Below, in pieces: positions 1-7,722 of a stretch of DNA of 16,594 nt (position 1 is the first letter of the stretch; every line of letters starts with the position of its first letter). The stretch covers positions 6,848 through 23,441 of the forward strand of contig WELB01000240.1 of assembly GCA_009602725.1 (NCBI GenBank), given 5' to 3'. Source of the DNA: Spirogloea muscicola. Its lineage: Eukaryota; Streptophyta; Zygnematophyceae; Spirogloeales; Spirogloeaceae. The notes below the pieces were generated by a model that was not told the origin of the DNA, did not search any database, and saw nothing but the letters and a program-made list of their open reading frames with translations. A program made the position numbers and the translations under genes.

Positions 1-14
1 TCGGCTACTATTGC

Positions 15-600
15 ATGAGACTCAGGTCAGGCAATATCGTCAATCTGGAGCCTGAAGGTGAAGTTGCTTCGACAGACATTGATCTTGCATCTGAGCCAAC
101 TGGTACTGCTGTTGCCGAATCACGTGTGGCGGCAGGTAGCTCAAGCGAGATCTCAACAACGATACGCTTTCGGAAAAGCATCAACATGGCATCAGGAGAC
201 TTGCCAAAATTCCAAGGTACACATAGCAGTGTTACTTTATCTGATGTGAAGAAACATTTCTTAGCAGAGTTGTGTCAACTGGACATGCACGGTTGCAAGG
301 TCAGCAGGGAGTCGAAAATGACTTTACTAGCGAAGTATTTCACTGGGGACGCTGGATATATGTATGAGCAGCTTAGTGATGAGGTTTTGTCCATGACAAA
401 CCCAGTGCCTGAGTCGGCTACAGAGGTCGAAAAGCTGGCAGGTCCTCAACTAGTCGATCCTGTAGCCGAAGTCTTCCGTCGGTTCGCCAAGCAATTTCCA
501 GAAGACACTCTGCAACACAAGCGAGATCTTCTTAGGTTCCAGCGAGAACCTAACGAGAATATAACAATTTGTTATTTCAGATACGTGAAGCTGCAGCCCA
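15..600 (+). pseudogene. Retrotransposon Gag-like ORF, 3' end replaced
   Basis: The open frame starts MRLRSG, a beginning common in LTR-retrotransposon Gag proteins. It runs to a Gag-like segment reading VFRRFAKQFP, then LLRFQREPNENI and YFRYVKL at about 463-597. Gag would form the particle that packages element RNA. The frame stays open to a stop at 639-641, but from about 580 the same bases carry a methyltransferase-like sequence in another frame, so the true Gag similarity probably ends near 597. No zinc knuckle, protease, reverse transcriptase or integrase follows, and no LTR is visible, so this is a fragment of an element whose left end may lie outside the window. Gag is inferred from composition and layout, not from a diagnostic motif. 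A host gene exon is less likely. Confidence 0.5.
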
Positions 601-835
601 CCACATCTCCATACTCAAGGAGCGGTACAACCACCTGGTGACTCCAAATACGTTTGCAACCTGGGATACTCTACTCCCAGGAGATATCCGGGAAGCGGAG
701 AAAGTGGAGTACCTCAAACTCTTACCCCAGGTGGACCTGGTTATCGCAGGCTTCCCTTGCGAGGGCTTCAGCCCTGCAGGCCGAGGGGAGGGATTCGGTC
801 ATGCCAACTCAGCCCTTTTCTTCAAATGCTTTTAT
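580..835 (+). pseudogene. Cytosine-C5 DNA methyltransferase fragment (motif IV), retroelement-associated
   Basis: A frame open from 569 to 886 reads LPQVDLVIAGFPCEGFSPAG and then RGEGFGHANSALFF. GFPCxGFS is motif IV of DNA (cytosine-5) methyltransferases, holding the catalytic Cys, and AGRGxGF...SALFF is the usual sequence after it. GDIRE upstream fits the cofactor-pocket region. Motifs VI to X (ENV, the target-recognition region, GN) are absent, so the enzyme would be inactive. A tttcag just before the similarity (575-580) resembles a splice acceptor, so an intron or deletion may join Gag to this segment. The frame is lost at about 835, where a PHD-like sequence continues in another frame. 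Methyltransferases carried by retrotransposons have been described in some algae. That this one belongs to the adjacent Gag is inference. Confidence 0.65.
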
Positions 836-948
836 GTTCTCTTTGCAATAGGGGTTTCCATATACACTGCCTTGATCCACCACTGACTTCTATTCCACTG
901 GCTGATTGGTTCTGTGTGACCTGTTCAGATATTTTCCCAACTGCTCCA
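835..948 (+). pseudogene. PHD zinc-finger fragment (C-terminal half)
   Basis: In the frame open from 757 to 1011, translation from 835 gives CSLCNRGFHIHCLDPPLTSI and then PLADWFCVTCSD. This is the second half of a PHD finger: a Cys pair, the FHxxC core, PPL, Trp two residues before the next Cys pair. PHD fingers bind histone H3 tails. The first Cys pairs are missing or out of frame because the preceding bases encode the methyltransferase fragment in a different frame. The order methyltransferase then PHD suggests a chromatin-reading and DNA-modifying module carried by the mobile element, now broken by a frameshift or deletion. Confidence 0.65.
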
Positions 949-969
949 CCTGTGCCAGGACTGACAGTT

Positions 970-982
970 GGGGGGGGGGGGG
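970..982 (+). repeat. Homopolymer G tract (13 G)
   Basis: Thirteen consecutive G residues lie just after the PHD fragment. This is a slippage-prone site and a possible G-quadruplex component; read length here may be unreliable. Confidence 0.9.
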
Positions 983-1149
983 ACTACAGATTAAAATTCG
1001 ACTGTTCTTGACTTGTCCATGGTGCTGTGATGTCTGGCATGGTTCCTTAACAGATGGATTTTCATGACAGTCTGGTCAAAGCAGCCAATATTCTCGTTTG
1101 GCTTGTGTGTACACCAAACTAGCAAGTCGGCATTTCTCTTCTTCTAGAC

Positions 1150-1905
1150 CTATCGACGCCATCTCGCACCGACGCCCTCGCGCGTGACAGCGTCCTGTAG
1201 GAGGTTGTACGAGTCCGTGCGCTCACTGCCTCTGGCACACCTGAGCATGTGGTCACCCATGAGCAATGCATCATGCTCGATACGCCCACATTCACACTGG
1301 GTCACCCCTGCCAAGCACAGGGATGGTAAGCCAAGGCGGCGGCACATAGCATCGCGAAACAAAGCATTCTCCATCCGCAAGCCCGCATGCAAAGGCAAAG
1401 CGCGGAGCCACTCAGACGCTCCCAGAGACGAAACAGATAGGGGCCGAGCCTGGCCTCGAGCATCCCCTTGGAGGAGACTCCGGAGATGCTCCAGTGGTTG
1501 CTCGTCTGCAGCACGGGAAAACCGCGATTGAGCCTTAACATCAGAAACGTCGGCCCAGGCAGCAAAACCAACAGGCTCATTCACCAGAGGCGTGTATGCG
1601 GCGAAGAGGTCCTGTTGGCATGCTTTGAGAGTCACTTGGAAAGGCAGACTCCCCTGAACCACGTTACTGATGTGAGGCGCCAATACACGTTGCTCAAGGA
1701 GGAATCGTCCAGATATGGACGAAGCCACTTGAGCCCAGCAGCCAAGGTACGCTGGTCTGCATAAGCGGACCTGGGGGGGCCGAGGAGCGTGGTATCATCC
1801 GCATAGCTCGGGAGGAGATCGCCAGGGTAAGCGCTCGCCGTGTTGCGCAAAGCACGGTGATGCGCCAGAGCGAAGAGGAAAACACCCATTGGATCACCTT
1901 GGCGT
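1150..1905 (-). pseudogene. Non-LTR (LINE-type) reverse transcriptase fragment with C-terminal zinc-knuckle region
   Basis: Reading leftward from about 1905, the - strand gives RQGDPMGVFLFALAHH (RT motif with QGDP) and then PSYADDTTLLGPP, the YADD catalytic motif, at about 1800. A second frame (1728 down to 1150) continues with SEWLRALPLHAGLRMENALF, FRDAMCRRLGLP, then CECG...GDHMLRCARG, a Cys/His motif near the C-terminus of many non-LTR elements. The change of frame near 1700 is a disabling frameshift. The fingers region of the RT and any endonuclease are missing: the fragment stops where the 1914 repeat begins. The enzyme would copy element RNA at a nicked target. The lineage cannot be named from this much sequence. 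Confidence 0.8.
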
Positions 1906-1913
1906 GTACCGGG

Positions 1914-2312
1914 CGTGTACCGGGAACAGGGTGCAGCCCTTCCCGGTGCCTCTGGGTCTTGTGTCCTGCTACCGTATGCGCTCGTCTATGTCCCTACAGC
2001 GGTCCCAGGCGATTGCTTTGCATCGCCGGGCTGGTCGCGCCCTTGCATCAGCCTCTGGTTGGTGATACCTTTTACCCCCTGGCCATGGACATCCACGGGT
2101 GTTACGGGGGTCGGTGTTCCTCGTTACTTTCGCTGCTGGCCTCTCAAGCTGACCAGCGGCGCCGGGAACAGGGTGCAGCCCTTCCCGGTGGCTCGGTGCC
2201 AGTGGGTCTTGTGTCCTGCTACCGGATGCGTCTGTCCATGTGCCTACAGCGGTCCCAGGCGATTGCTTTGCATCGCCGGGCTGGTCGCGCCCTTGCAGCA
2301 GCCTCTGGTCTG
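1914..2312. repeat. Direct repeat family A, two copies
   Basis: Copy 1 (about 1920-2059) and copy 2 (about 2162-2309) share a long near-identical stretch that starts with gggaacagggtgcagccc and ends with ggtcgcgcccttgca. The offset is 242 bases at the left end and 250 at the right, because copy 2 carries about 8 extra bases in the middle. About 100 bases of unrelated sequence separate them. The frames open across here (for example 1857-2378) show no protein family and owe their length to the GC-rich repeat. The RT fragment ends at copy 1's left border. Confidence 0.85.
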
Positions 2313-2646
2313 CGCAGTGGGGTTGCTCTTCCTCCCCTCAGCTCATCTGACTTCCTACTGCTGACACGGGGATATTGAGGGCGCCCTGTCTGCCTAGCCT
2401 TTGGTTCCGTCATGAACACCTGTATGCATCTGGCTGGCAGTTTACAGCCGATTCTTTAGTACCAGCAGCCGCTTCGTCTGGTTTGCGCAGTGGGGTTGCT
2501 CTTCCTCCCCTCAGCTCATCTGACTTCTTACTGCTGACACGGGGGTATTGAGGGCGCCCTGTCTGCCTAGCCTTTGGTTCCGTCATGAACACCTGTATGC
2601 ATCTGGCTGGCAGTTTACAGCCGATGTTTTCAATATCAGCAGCCGC
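2304..2646. repeat. Direct repeat family B, copies 1 and 2 in tandem
   Basis: Two copies of about 170 bases lie head to tail: 2304-2472 and 2477-2646, offset 173-174. Both contain tgcgcagtggggttgctctt near the left, gggcgccctgtctgcctagc in the middle and ggctggcagtttacagccg near the right, with only scattered differences. A third, shorter copy is at 10921-11014. The left edge of copy 1 overlaps the right edge of family A copy 2. The - strand of each copy has a short frame beginning MFMTEPKARQTG; it follows the repeat and shows no other sign of coding. Confidence 0.9.
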
Positions 2647-2699
2647 TTTCCTCTTTCATTCAAGGCTCGACCACCTCTAAGCATGAGCCTGAGCTCGCT

Positions 2700-2819
2700 G
2701 CAAACAAGCTGACAGACGACGACACACTACGTTCTGCCCCAGGGTTTAGGCCGCCGGGCCCCGCACGGCCACCCCCCGCCGCCGGCCGGCTGCGGCCGTC
2801 GCGGCGGAGCAGGCGAGAC
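2700..2819 (+). promoter_or_regulatory. GC-rich promoter/5' UTR region of the RimM-UAP gene
   Basis: Composition changes sharply at about 2740 to nearly pure G+C (runs such as gccgccgggccccgcac) and leads into the ATG at 2820. Similar GC-rich zones precede the genes at 11152 and 16254, suggesting CpG-rich promoters. No TATA box was recognised. The call rests on composition and position only. Confidence 0.45.
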
Positions 2820-5637
2820 ATGGCGGCGACATCAGCCCGCCTCTTGCCCTCCGGGCTGCGTGGCCAGCCGTCGCCGCTCAGCGAGCCGCCCGGCGGCGCT
2901 CCCGCCCGCTCCGCTGCGGGGCTCTGCGCTGGCGCGGCGAGCGCAGCTCGGCTGTGGCGCGAGGGCGGGCCAAGACTTCCTCAGGCGCCAAGCGCCTTCT
3001 CAAGCTTCCGACGAGGTACGAATGGACAGGCCACGGGACAGCCATGTCTCCGTGTTGAGATCACTTGCTGGGCTTCCCTTTACATCGACTTTCCTCCGGG
3101 TCGCAGCCGAGCAGGGTGGCTTCTCCTGCAGTCCTGCCCGAGCTCGCAGACCCGTGCTTCATTGCACACTGGCTGCCATCGAGGGCTTATGACACCAGTC
3201 GTCTATCTCATCTACGTCCTTGCAGGGACTTGGCAGTCTTGGGTGCTCGCCAAACCCAGCAGTGTTGGGTCAAAGGCTCTCGCACCTTCAAACAAAGGGA
3301 TACAGCTGCTGGGCACTGGTGAGGAGGACGATGGAGACGACTTGGACAGCAGCACTGCCAGTGCCTCGACAACAGAGCAGGACCAGAGCAGCGACGAAGT
3401 TGACTCTCTTGACGAGGATTCTGCTGAGCCTGCTGCCAAGCTAGCTCCAGATGAGGGCAACACTGAGGAGGAGGAGTTGATTGAGGTCGGCGTGATTGCT
3501 GGTGCGCATGGACTGAAGGGCGAGCTCCGCATCCATGCCAAAACGGATTTTCCAGAGGAGCGCTTCGGGAAGGTGCTCTCCTCGCCTTGGCACTCACAAC
3601 ACCTCGAAGTGCTGACCAGATGGTCGATGTCAGGAGTGACAATGTTGGCACTGCCCAGGAGCAGGGGAGTGATGGCTCTGTAAAAGGTCTTAGCCCGGCG
3701 ACGGCTGAAGCACAGCTGCAGCCATGTGCTTGCTCGCCCTTGAGGATCACAGACGGGACAGTGCCCCGACTTTGCATTGGAGACATATGCATAGCCTTCG
3801 CAAGCTGTTCCACATCGTTGCCCGCCTGCTGGCCCCAGCGAGGGCGGCAAAGAAGTGTACCCAGGTTGAGTAAAGGCGTGGTTCCACGTCCTAGATGTGA
3901 CGAGGGTTCTAGATCTCAACCACACAACAAGTCTGGGCTTCTGGGGGCATGAGCACGTGACAGCAGCTGCATGGACGCCAGTATTTGGGCAATGACGGCA
4001 AGAAAATGCTACTGACCCCTGGTTCCTGTTCTAGAGTGTCTTCTTGTCTATCTCAGGCTTGCCTGCTTGACTTCTGCACCTCTTGTGTGGGAAGGTTCAA
4101 GTTGCAGCTCTACCAGAAGCATTCTGAGCATGGCTGACCAGTATGGAGCTGTGTAGGGTGGAGGGCCAGCCAGGAGAGCGATGGTTGAGAGAGCCCGGAA
4201 TGAAGCGGAAAACGCTCAGGAAGGTGCAGCTGGTACGAGGACGCCCTTTGACTGGCAAGCAAGAGTCCTGGCTGATACGCCTTGATGGTGTGACCTCCAT
4301 GGAACAGGTATGAATTCTTAAAGCGGATGTACATAGGGGGTATGTAGGACAGAGGAGTAGGGGGTGGAGAAGCCAGTCAATGTTGGCCGCAGCCATCGTC
4401 TCGATAATTGTCAGGTGTGCTGCTTGAGCATGATGCAGGAGATTTGTTAACACATTTGCTTCTGGCTTGTAGTGTCGATATGATAATGAATCGCCTGGAC
4501 TGTGTACTCTGAATATTCGCAGGCCGAACGTCTGGTGGGAGGCACAATGCTTGGACGTCCGGCTTGTGAAGCTCTTCTGGAGGATGGCGAGTTCTATACA
4601 CCAGACTTAGTGGGCATGACTGTGATTGTTCAGGCAAGCTTCACGAGCAAAACCCTCCCCCGTACTGTAGCTAGTCCCTTTATTTTGTTCTATCAGCAGC
4701 TTTAATCTCTGCTGGCCTTCAGAACCAGGTCATGCCTGCTAGATTGAAAGTTCGAAGTAGTCCTCCAACCTGGACTTTTCAATGTGGTGTCAAGCACTTC
4801 AATATCTCGCGCAAATCGTACACTATGGGGCTGTGGCCTCATCGATTGGCCATGAATTGCTGACGACAAAGTACATGGTGCATGCAGGACAGTGGTCAAG
4901 TTGTAGGGAAGGTGGTGGATTTGTATAGCAGCGGGGCTCATGACCTTCTCCAGGTGCAATGTTCCGATCTAGTTGGTAAGGAGGAAGGAAAAGGGCGTTG
5001 CATTTGGATACCATTTGTGGAGGCAATTGTTCCTGTTGTGGACCGAGGAAGAAGAGTCATGGAAATCATACCACCTGATGGCCTGCTGCAATTAAACAGT
5101 CCTGCAGCTTTGGATCCAAAGACATCCTTGAAGCGACAGGTAGCAACAACTTGAGTTTTGGCGTTGCCTAGTGCGAGACTTTTGCGCTTTGAGAAATATT
5201 TAATGATAAGCAATGTCACAGTAGGTTGTGCTTTGGTTCTTTACCCAGGCGTGACGAGCATGCAGTCTATACCCGGGGATGGAAAGTCCAGTCTTGCTTT
5301 CTGGGTGCAGACTTTTATCAATGAGCATGAGATTCATCAGGCAGGCTATGCTGCACCTTGTGCTGGCATACACCTGTTCCTCGAGTTCTGTGTTTCTTCA
5401 CTGCAGTCCTGACATATTTCGAGGTGTGCTATCTTTGTGCAGGAAAGCAAGGACAAGAGAAAGCGTAAGTCACAGATGGCCGCTGTGAGAAAACGATATA
5501 CATCGGCTGGTCAGGCTCATGTCTTGCAGGGCTTGAGCTTGGGCGAAAGAAGTCAGCAGGATGCTTTGCTGGAGGAGCTGCTGAGCATAGACGTCCAGCA
5601 GCTACAGCAAGCCGCCTCTGAGGCGGAGAAGTACTGA
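2820..5637 (+). CDS. rimM: Chloroplast-type ribosome maturation factor RimM (N-terminal half of a RimM-UAP fusion), exons 1-6
   Basis: RimM binds ribosomal protein S19 and the 30S head and helps mature 16S rRNA; a plant-type copy is expected in the plastid or mitochondrion. Exons are 2820-3015, 3226-3572, 4170-4307, 4523-4633, 4888-5139 and 5443-5637, giving 412 residues to the TGA at 5635. Residues 1 to about 70 are rich in Ala, Ser, Arg and Pro, fitting a transit peptide. An acidic linker follows. The RimM N-domain begins EVGVIAGAHGLKGELRIHAK, passes PGERWL and SWLIRLDGV, and ends EFYTPDLVGM. The PRC-barrel in exon 5 includes GKVVDLYSSGAHDLLQV and IPFVEAIVPVVD. Exon 6 (KRYTSAGQAHVLQGLSLGER) is not RimM but the start of a UAP-like domain. 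The intron after 4633 has a GC donor (cag|gcaagc). The ATG was chosen because it follows the GC-rich leader and opens the transit-like region. Confidence 0.85.
3016..3225 (+). other. Intron 1 of RimM gene, 210 bases, free of in-frame stops
   Basis: The donor is gag|gtacga and the acceptor cttgcag|gg. The intron is 70 codons long and open in the gene's frame, so retention would insert 70 residues between the targeting region and the acidic linker rather than end translation. It is called an intron because both splice sites are good and the insert resembles no RimM sequence; since this region is poorly conserved, retention cannot be excluded. Confidence 0.6.
4634..4887 (+). other. GC-AG intron in the RimM gene
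   Basis: The exon ends MTVIVQ with cag and is followed by gcaagc, which matches the known GC-donor consensus (AG|GCAAG). The acceptor is catgcag|gac. Both neighbouring exons are clear RimM sequence in phase 0, and no GT donor lies at the codon border. Confidence 0.75.
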
Positions 5638-5640
5638 GTC

Positions 5641-5712
5641 AGGAGAAAAGGGATTCGAACCCTTAACCTTTGGTTTTGGAGACCATTGTTCTACCATTGG
5701 AACTATTCTCCT
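5641..5712 (-). tRNA. trnW: tRNA-Trp (CCA), mitochondrial origin, probably inactive
   Basis: The - strand folds into a 72-base cloverleaf. It has a perfect 7-base acceptor (aggagaa with ttctcct), D arm gttc/gaac, T arm aaggg/ccctt around ttcgaat, and anticodon loop ctccaaa with CCA at positions 34-36. The first anticodon-stem pair is A-A, so one pair is lost, in keeping with decay after transfer. No CCA end is encoded. The form resembles bacterial-type mitochondrial trnW. Confidence 0.85.
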
Positions 5713-5774
5713 ACCCGCAAATAAAAGATCTTGCCCGTTTTTCTTTGAATTTGAAGATGTATATTCTAATTGTC

Positions 5775-5838
5775 CTGAGCAGATTTTCCTACTGCTCCTA
5801 CAAATAGTAAAATACAAATGATTGTAATAGCATCCATT
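5775..5838 (-). pseudogene. nad5: nad5 fragment (internal)
   Basis: The - strand reads [18 protein letters not shown], a highly conserved piece of NADH dehydrogenase subunit 5 next to the proton-channel region. The conserved continuation (LGLHTWLPDAMEGP-type) is missing. About 20 codons. Confidence 0.85.
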
Positions 5839-5877
5839 CTTGTATTAAAGAAAACCAAAGGATCTACAGAATGAGAA

Positions 5878-5920
5878 GTCTCACGACGTTCTAAACCCAA
5901 CTCACGTACCACTTTCATCG
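5878..5920 (-). pseudogene. rnl: Mitochondrial LSU rRNA (rnl) fragment, domain V/VI side
   Basis: The - strand contains gggtttagaacgtcgtgaga preceded by aaagtggtacgtgagttg, matching a universally conserved 23S rRNA stretch near the sarcin-ricin region. About 40 bases. Confidence 0.8.
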
Positions 5921-5990
5921 TCCAGATAATTTCAATAGTAGTTCCATGGACTATTCTTTCTGGAATTGGATTTCTTTTATAATGAAAGTG
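5921..5990 (-). pseudogene. cox2: cox2 fragment
   Basis: The - strand reads [16 protein letters not shown] followed by TTIEIIWT, the N-terminal part of cytochrome c oxidase subunit 2 around its first membrane segment. It joins directly to the rnl piece on one side and an rns piece on the other. Confidence 0.88.
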
Positions 5991-6048
5991 CCTGGGCGCA
6001 AGCCTGATCCAGCAATATCGCATGAGTGAAGAAGGGCAACATAGCTCG
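5991..6048 (+). pseudogene. rns: Mitochondrial SSU rRNA (rns) fragment, 5' domain
   Basis: The + strand reads tgggcgcaagcctgatccag and then caatatcgcatgagtgaaga, matching the conserved 16S stretch upstream of the 530 region. About 58 bases. Confidence 0.88.
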
Positions 6049-6073
6049 TATGGCACAGTCCTGAACACCCTCA

Positions 6074-6121
6074 TGTTAGTTTTTTAACTAACATAACTAA
6101 CATAACTAAGGTAACTAACAT
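6074..6121. repeat. Hairpin and 9-base tandem repeats
   Basis: A perfect inverted repeat (tgttagtt, loop tttt, aactaaca) at 6074-6093 runs into four copies of a 9-base unit aactaacat (third copy aactaaggt) at 6086-6121. It may be mitochondrial intergenic repeat or junction filler. Confidence 0.85.
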
Positions 6122-6129
6122 AACACGAG

Positions 6130-6321
6130 TCAGTTATGTTTTAGCAGAAGAGCACACATTATAATAAGAGTTCCAGAACGATATACTTGTCGCAAATTTA
6201 AGAAGAAACCAAAGTCCCATAATAAGTTTTTCCCTTTATAAGCCTTTTCTATAAAACGACTTTTCCTTCTATGTTTTTTTTTATTGCTAGCTTGCTGTTC
6301 ACTTGTATTTGTGCTATGCAT
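6130..6321 (-). pseudogene. Unidentified mitochondrial-type open frame
   Basis: The - strand is open for 63 codons with a Lys/Arg-rich stretch (NKKKHRRKSRFIEKAYKGKN), possibly the tail of a ribosomal protein. I do not recognise it. Its left part, in genomic coordinates 6230-6303, is duplicated at 6691-6766. Confidence 0.3.
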
Positions 6322-6385
6322 TCTTTACAATGTCATTCGTATTCCTACTTTTTTTCTCTTCTGCTTTGCTTTGCTTTTTTAATCG

Positions 6386-6416
6386 GATTTCAGGTATCTT
6401 TTTCACTCCCTGACAT

Positions 6417-6450
<34 letters not shown>

Positions 6451-6483
6451 ACACTATCGGTCATTGAAAAATACTTAGGTAGC
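6386..6483 (-). pseudogene. rnl: Mitochondrial LSU rRNA (rnl) fragment, domain I/II
   Basis: On the + strand the antisense reads acctttccctcacggtactt and tatcggtc, with tttcaggtatctttttcact further left. Both match the complement of the conserved 23S stretch with ccgatagtgaaccagtaccg. It is separate from the other rnl piece. Confidence 0.85.
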
Positions 6484-6530
6484 TTTTTTCAGGGAACATG
6501 TTTACTCCCAAACTTGGATCTTTGTAAATA

Positions 6531-6680
6531 GCGCGTGCTGCTATTCAATTAGGCATTCAATCGGTTGAAGTACGCATTAAAGGATTAGGTTATGGTGCTC
6601 CCAGTGCCTTACAAGGCTTGCAATTGGCAGGCTTGACGATTACGAAGATATGTGACATTACACCCATAGCACACAATGGA
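6531..6680 (+). pseudogene. rps11: rps11 fragment
   Basis: The + strand reads AIQLGIQSVEVRIKGLGYG, then SALQGLQLAGLTITKICDIT, PIAHNG. This is the C-terminal half of ribosomal protein S11, normally followed by a short basic CRPPKKRRV-type end that is missing. It is cut on the left after a TAA at 6525 and on the right by the duplicated piece. Confidence 0.9.
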
Positions 6681-6834
6681 ATACTTTGCACTTTTCCCTT
6701 TATAAGCCTTTTCTATAAAACGACTTTTCCTTCTATGTTTTTTTTTATTGCTAGCTTGCTGTTCACTGGCAGTTATATTACATATACCTCATATGCTGGA
6801 AAAATCGAAAGTTGGACTAATATAGAAACTGTTG

Positions 6835-6954
6835 AAGAATTTTACTTTGAATTTTGGGCCACAGCACCCTGCTGCCCATGGAGTTTTACGATTAGTGCTA
6901 GAAATGAATGGAGAGGTAGTTGAACGTGCAGAACCCCATATTGGATTACTTCAA
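6835..6954 (+). pseudogene. nad7: nad7 fragment (N-terminal region)
   Basis: The + strand reads [20 protein letters not shown], then [19 protein letters not shown]. This is the conserved start of the 49-kDa subunit of complex I. The last 36 bases recur inverted in the other nad7 piece. Confidence 0.93.
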
Positions 6955-6974
6955 TGCATTTCGACGAGATCTTT

Positions 6975-7110
6975 CTGCTTGTCATGATGCTCCTATTGTG
7001 ATGGCAATTCCTCTTATCATTTTAGCTTTTGGTAGCATTTTTGTAGGATACCTAGCAAAAGATATGATGGTTGGTTTAGGTACAAATTTTTGGGCAAAAT
7101 ACGCAATTCT
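6975..7110 (+). pseudogene. nad5: nad5 fragment (C-terminal region)
   Basis: The + strand reads [20 protein letters not shown], then [17 protein letters not shown]. This is a later part of NAD5 than the piece at 5775. It is followed by a TAA at 7118-7120. Confidence 0.9.
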
Positions 7111-7125
7111 TGAGAAATAAGTTGA

Positions 7126-7203
7126 AAAACGGAGATGATTCAGAGAAACGTGTTGTTTCTGAGCCTATTGAGATGACTCAAGAATTTCGATACTTTGATT
7201 TTT
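7126..7203 (+). pseudogene. nad9: nad9 fragment
   Basis: The + strand reads DDSEKRVVSEPIEMTQEFRY followed by FDFST and a stop at the join. This is the C-terminal region of NAD9 (30-kDa subunit of complex I), which normally continues into PWEQ. Confidence 0.88.
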
Positions 7204-7225
7204 CTACCTAACTCTAACTAATGAT

Positions 7226-7279
7226 AACAAATGTGCTGCTAGCCCATGGGCTACACAAGAAGATTCTACTACCTTAGAA
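7226..7279 (+). pseudogene. cox1: cox1 fragment (C-terminal region)
   Basis: The + strand reads NKCAASPWATQEDSTTLE, matching the CxxxPW...TTLEW stretch near the end of cytochrome c oxidase subunit 1. It is cut inside the following Trp codon by the nad2 piece. Confidence 0.75.
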
Positions 7280-7280
7280 T

Positions 7281-7358
7281 GCTTTAGCACGAACCAATCC
7301 AATTCTAGCTATTACTATGTCAATTGCTATGTTTTCTTATGCTGGAATTCCTCCTCTT
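7281..7358 (+). pseudogene. nad2: nad2 fragment
   Basis: The + strand reads ALARTNPILAITMSIAMFSY followed by AGIPPLAG, a signature of NADH dehydrogenase subunit 2. Similarity is lost after PLAG. Confidence 0.9.
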
Positions 7359-7464
7359 GCTGGTGGCGGAGTAGCTCAAGATATGCCTTTAGGTTTAAGT
7401 GAAGATGTATTTCTCTTCAATTAGACGATTATGTCTCTTGGGTATCTAACAAATTTGAATAAAA

Positions 7465-7500
7465 ATGAAGTCTCTTCAAAAACATCCCTTTCATTTAGTA
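7465..7500 (+). pseudogene. cox3: cox3 5' end fragment
   Basis: An ATG opens MKSLQKHPFHLV, the typical N-terminus of cytochrome c oxidase subunit 3, broken before the expected DPSPWP. Confidence 0.75.
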
Positions 7501-7554
7501 GGTCTTGATACTAGTCCACCCTACTAAAAGGCAGATTGGTACTAATAGTGTGGT

Positions 7555-7662
7555 CAGAATCCGAACTGAGGCAATCTTTCTGGATTCGCTCTGCTTTACA
7601 GCCTTGCTTCCCATTGTAATTGCCATTGTAGCACGTGTGTAGCCCAGCCCATAAGGGCCATG
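7555..7662 (-). pseudogene. rns: Mitochondrial SSU rRNA (rns) fragment, 3' domain
   Basis: On the + strand the antisense reads ttgtagcacgtgtgtagccc and ataagggccatg, the complement of the universal 16S gggctacacacgtgctacaa stretch. Confidence 0.92.
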
Positions 7663-7663
7663 G

Positions 7664-7722
7664 TAAGGCAAACAATGAAACAAAAACTAAGGCGATTGCT
7701 AACACTCCTCCCAACTTGTTTG
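7664..7722 (-). pseudogene. cob: cob fragment
   Basis: The - strand reads [20 protein letters not shown], a C-terminal part of apocytochrome b (PNKLGGV signature). Confidence 0.85.

Larger units (their letters stand above)
6230..6766. repeat. Direct duplication inside the NUMT (two copies of about 75 bases)
   Basis: 6230-6303 and 6691-6766 are essentially identical, both beginning ttttccctttataagccttt and ending ttgctagcttgctgttcact. Flanks differ, so the same mitochondrial piece was used twice or duplicated during assembly of the insert. Confidence 0.9.

Noticed and set aside
1184-1531. + strand 115-codon ORF over the LINE fragment
   Set aside because: It is antisense to clear reverse-transcriptase C-terminal sequence and Arg/Ser-rich by composition.
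1857-2378. 173-codon + strand ORF across repeat family A
   Set aside because: It spans repeat units in a GC-rich stretch, has no recognisable domain, and reads the same repeat in different frames.
2219-2592. Paired small - strand ORFs starting MFMTEPKARQTG
   Set aside because: They are the same repeat sequence twice. The third copy at 10921 keeps only part of it, and no other coding evidence exists.
3208-3925. Long - strand ORFs opposite RimM exon 2 (201 and 237 codons)
   Set aside because: They lie antisense to a clear RimM exon and its intron, with no domain similarity.
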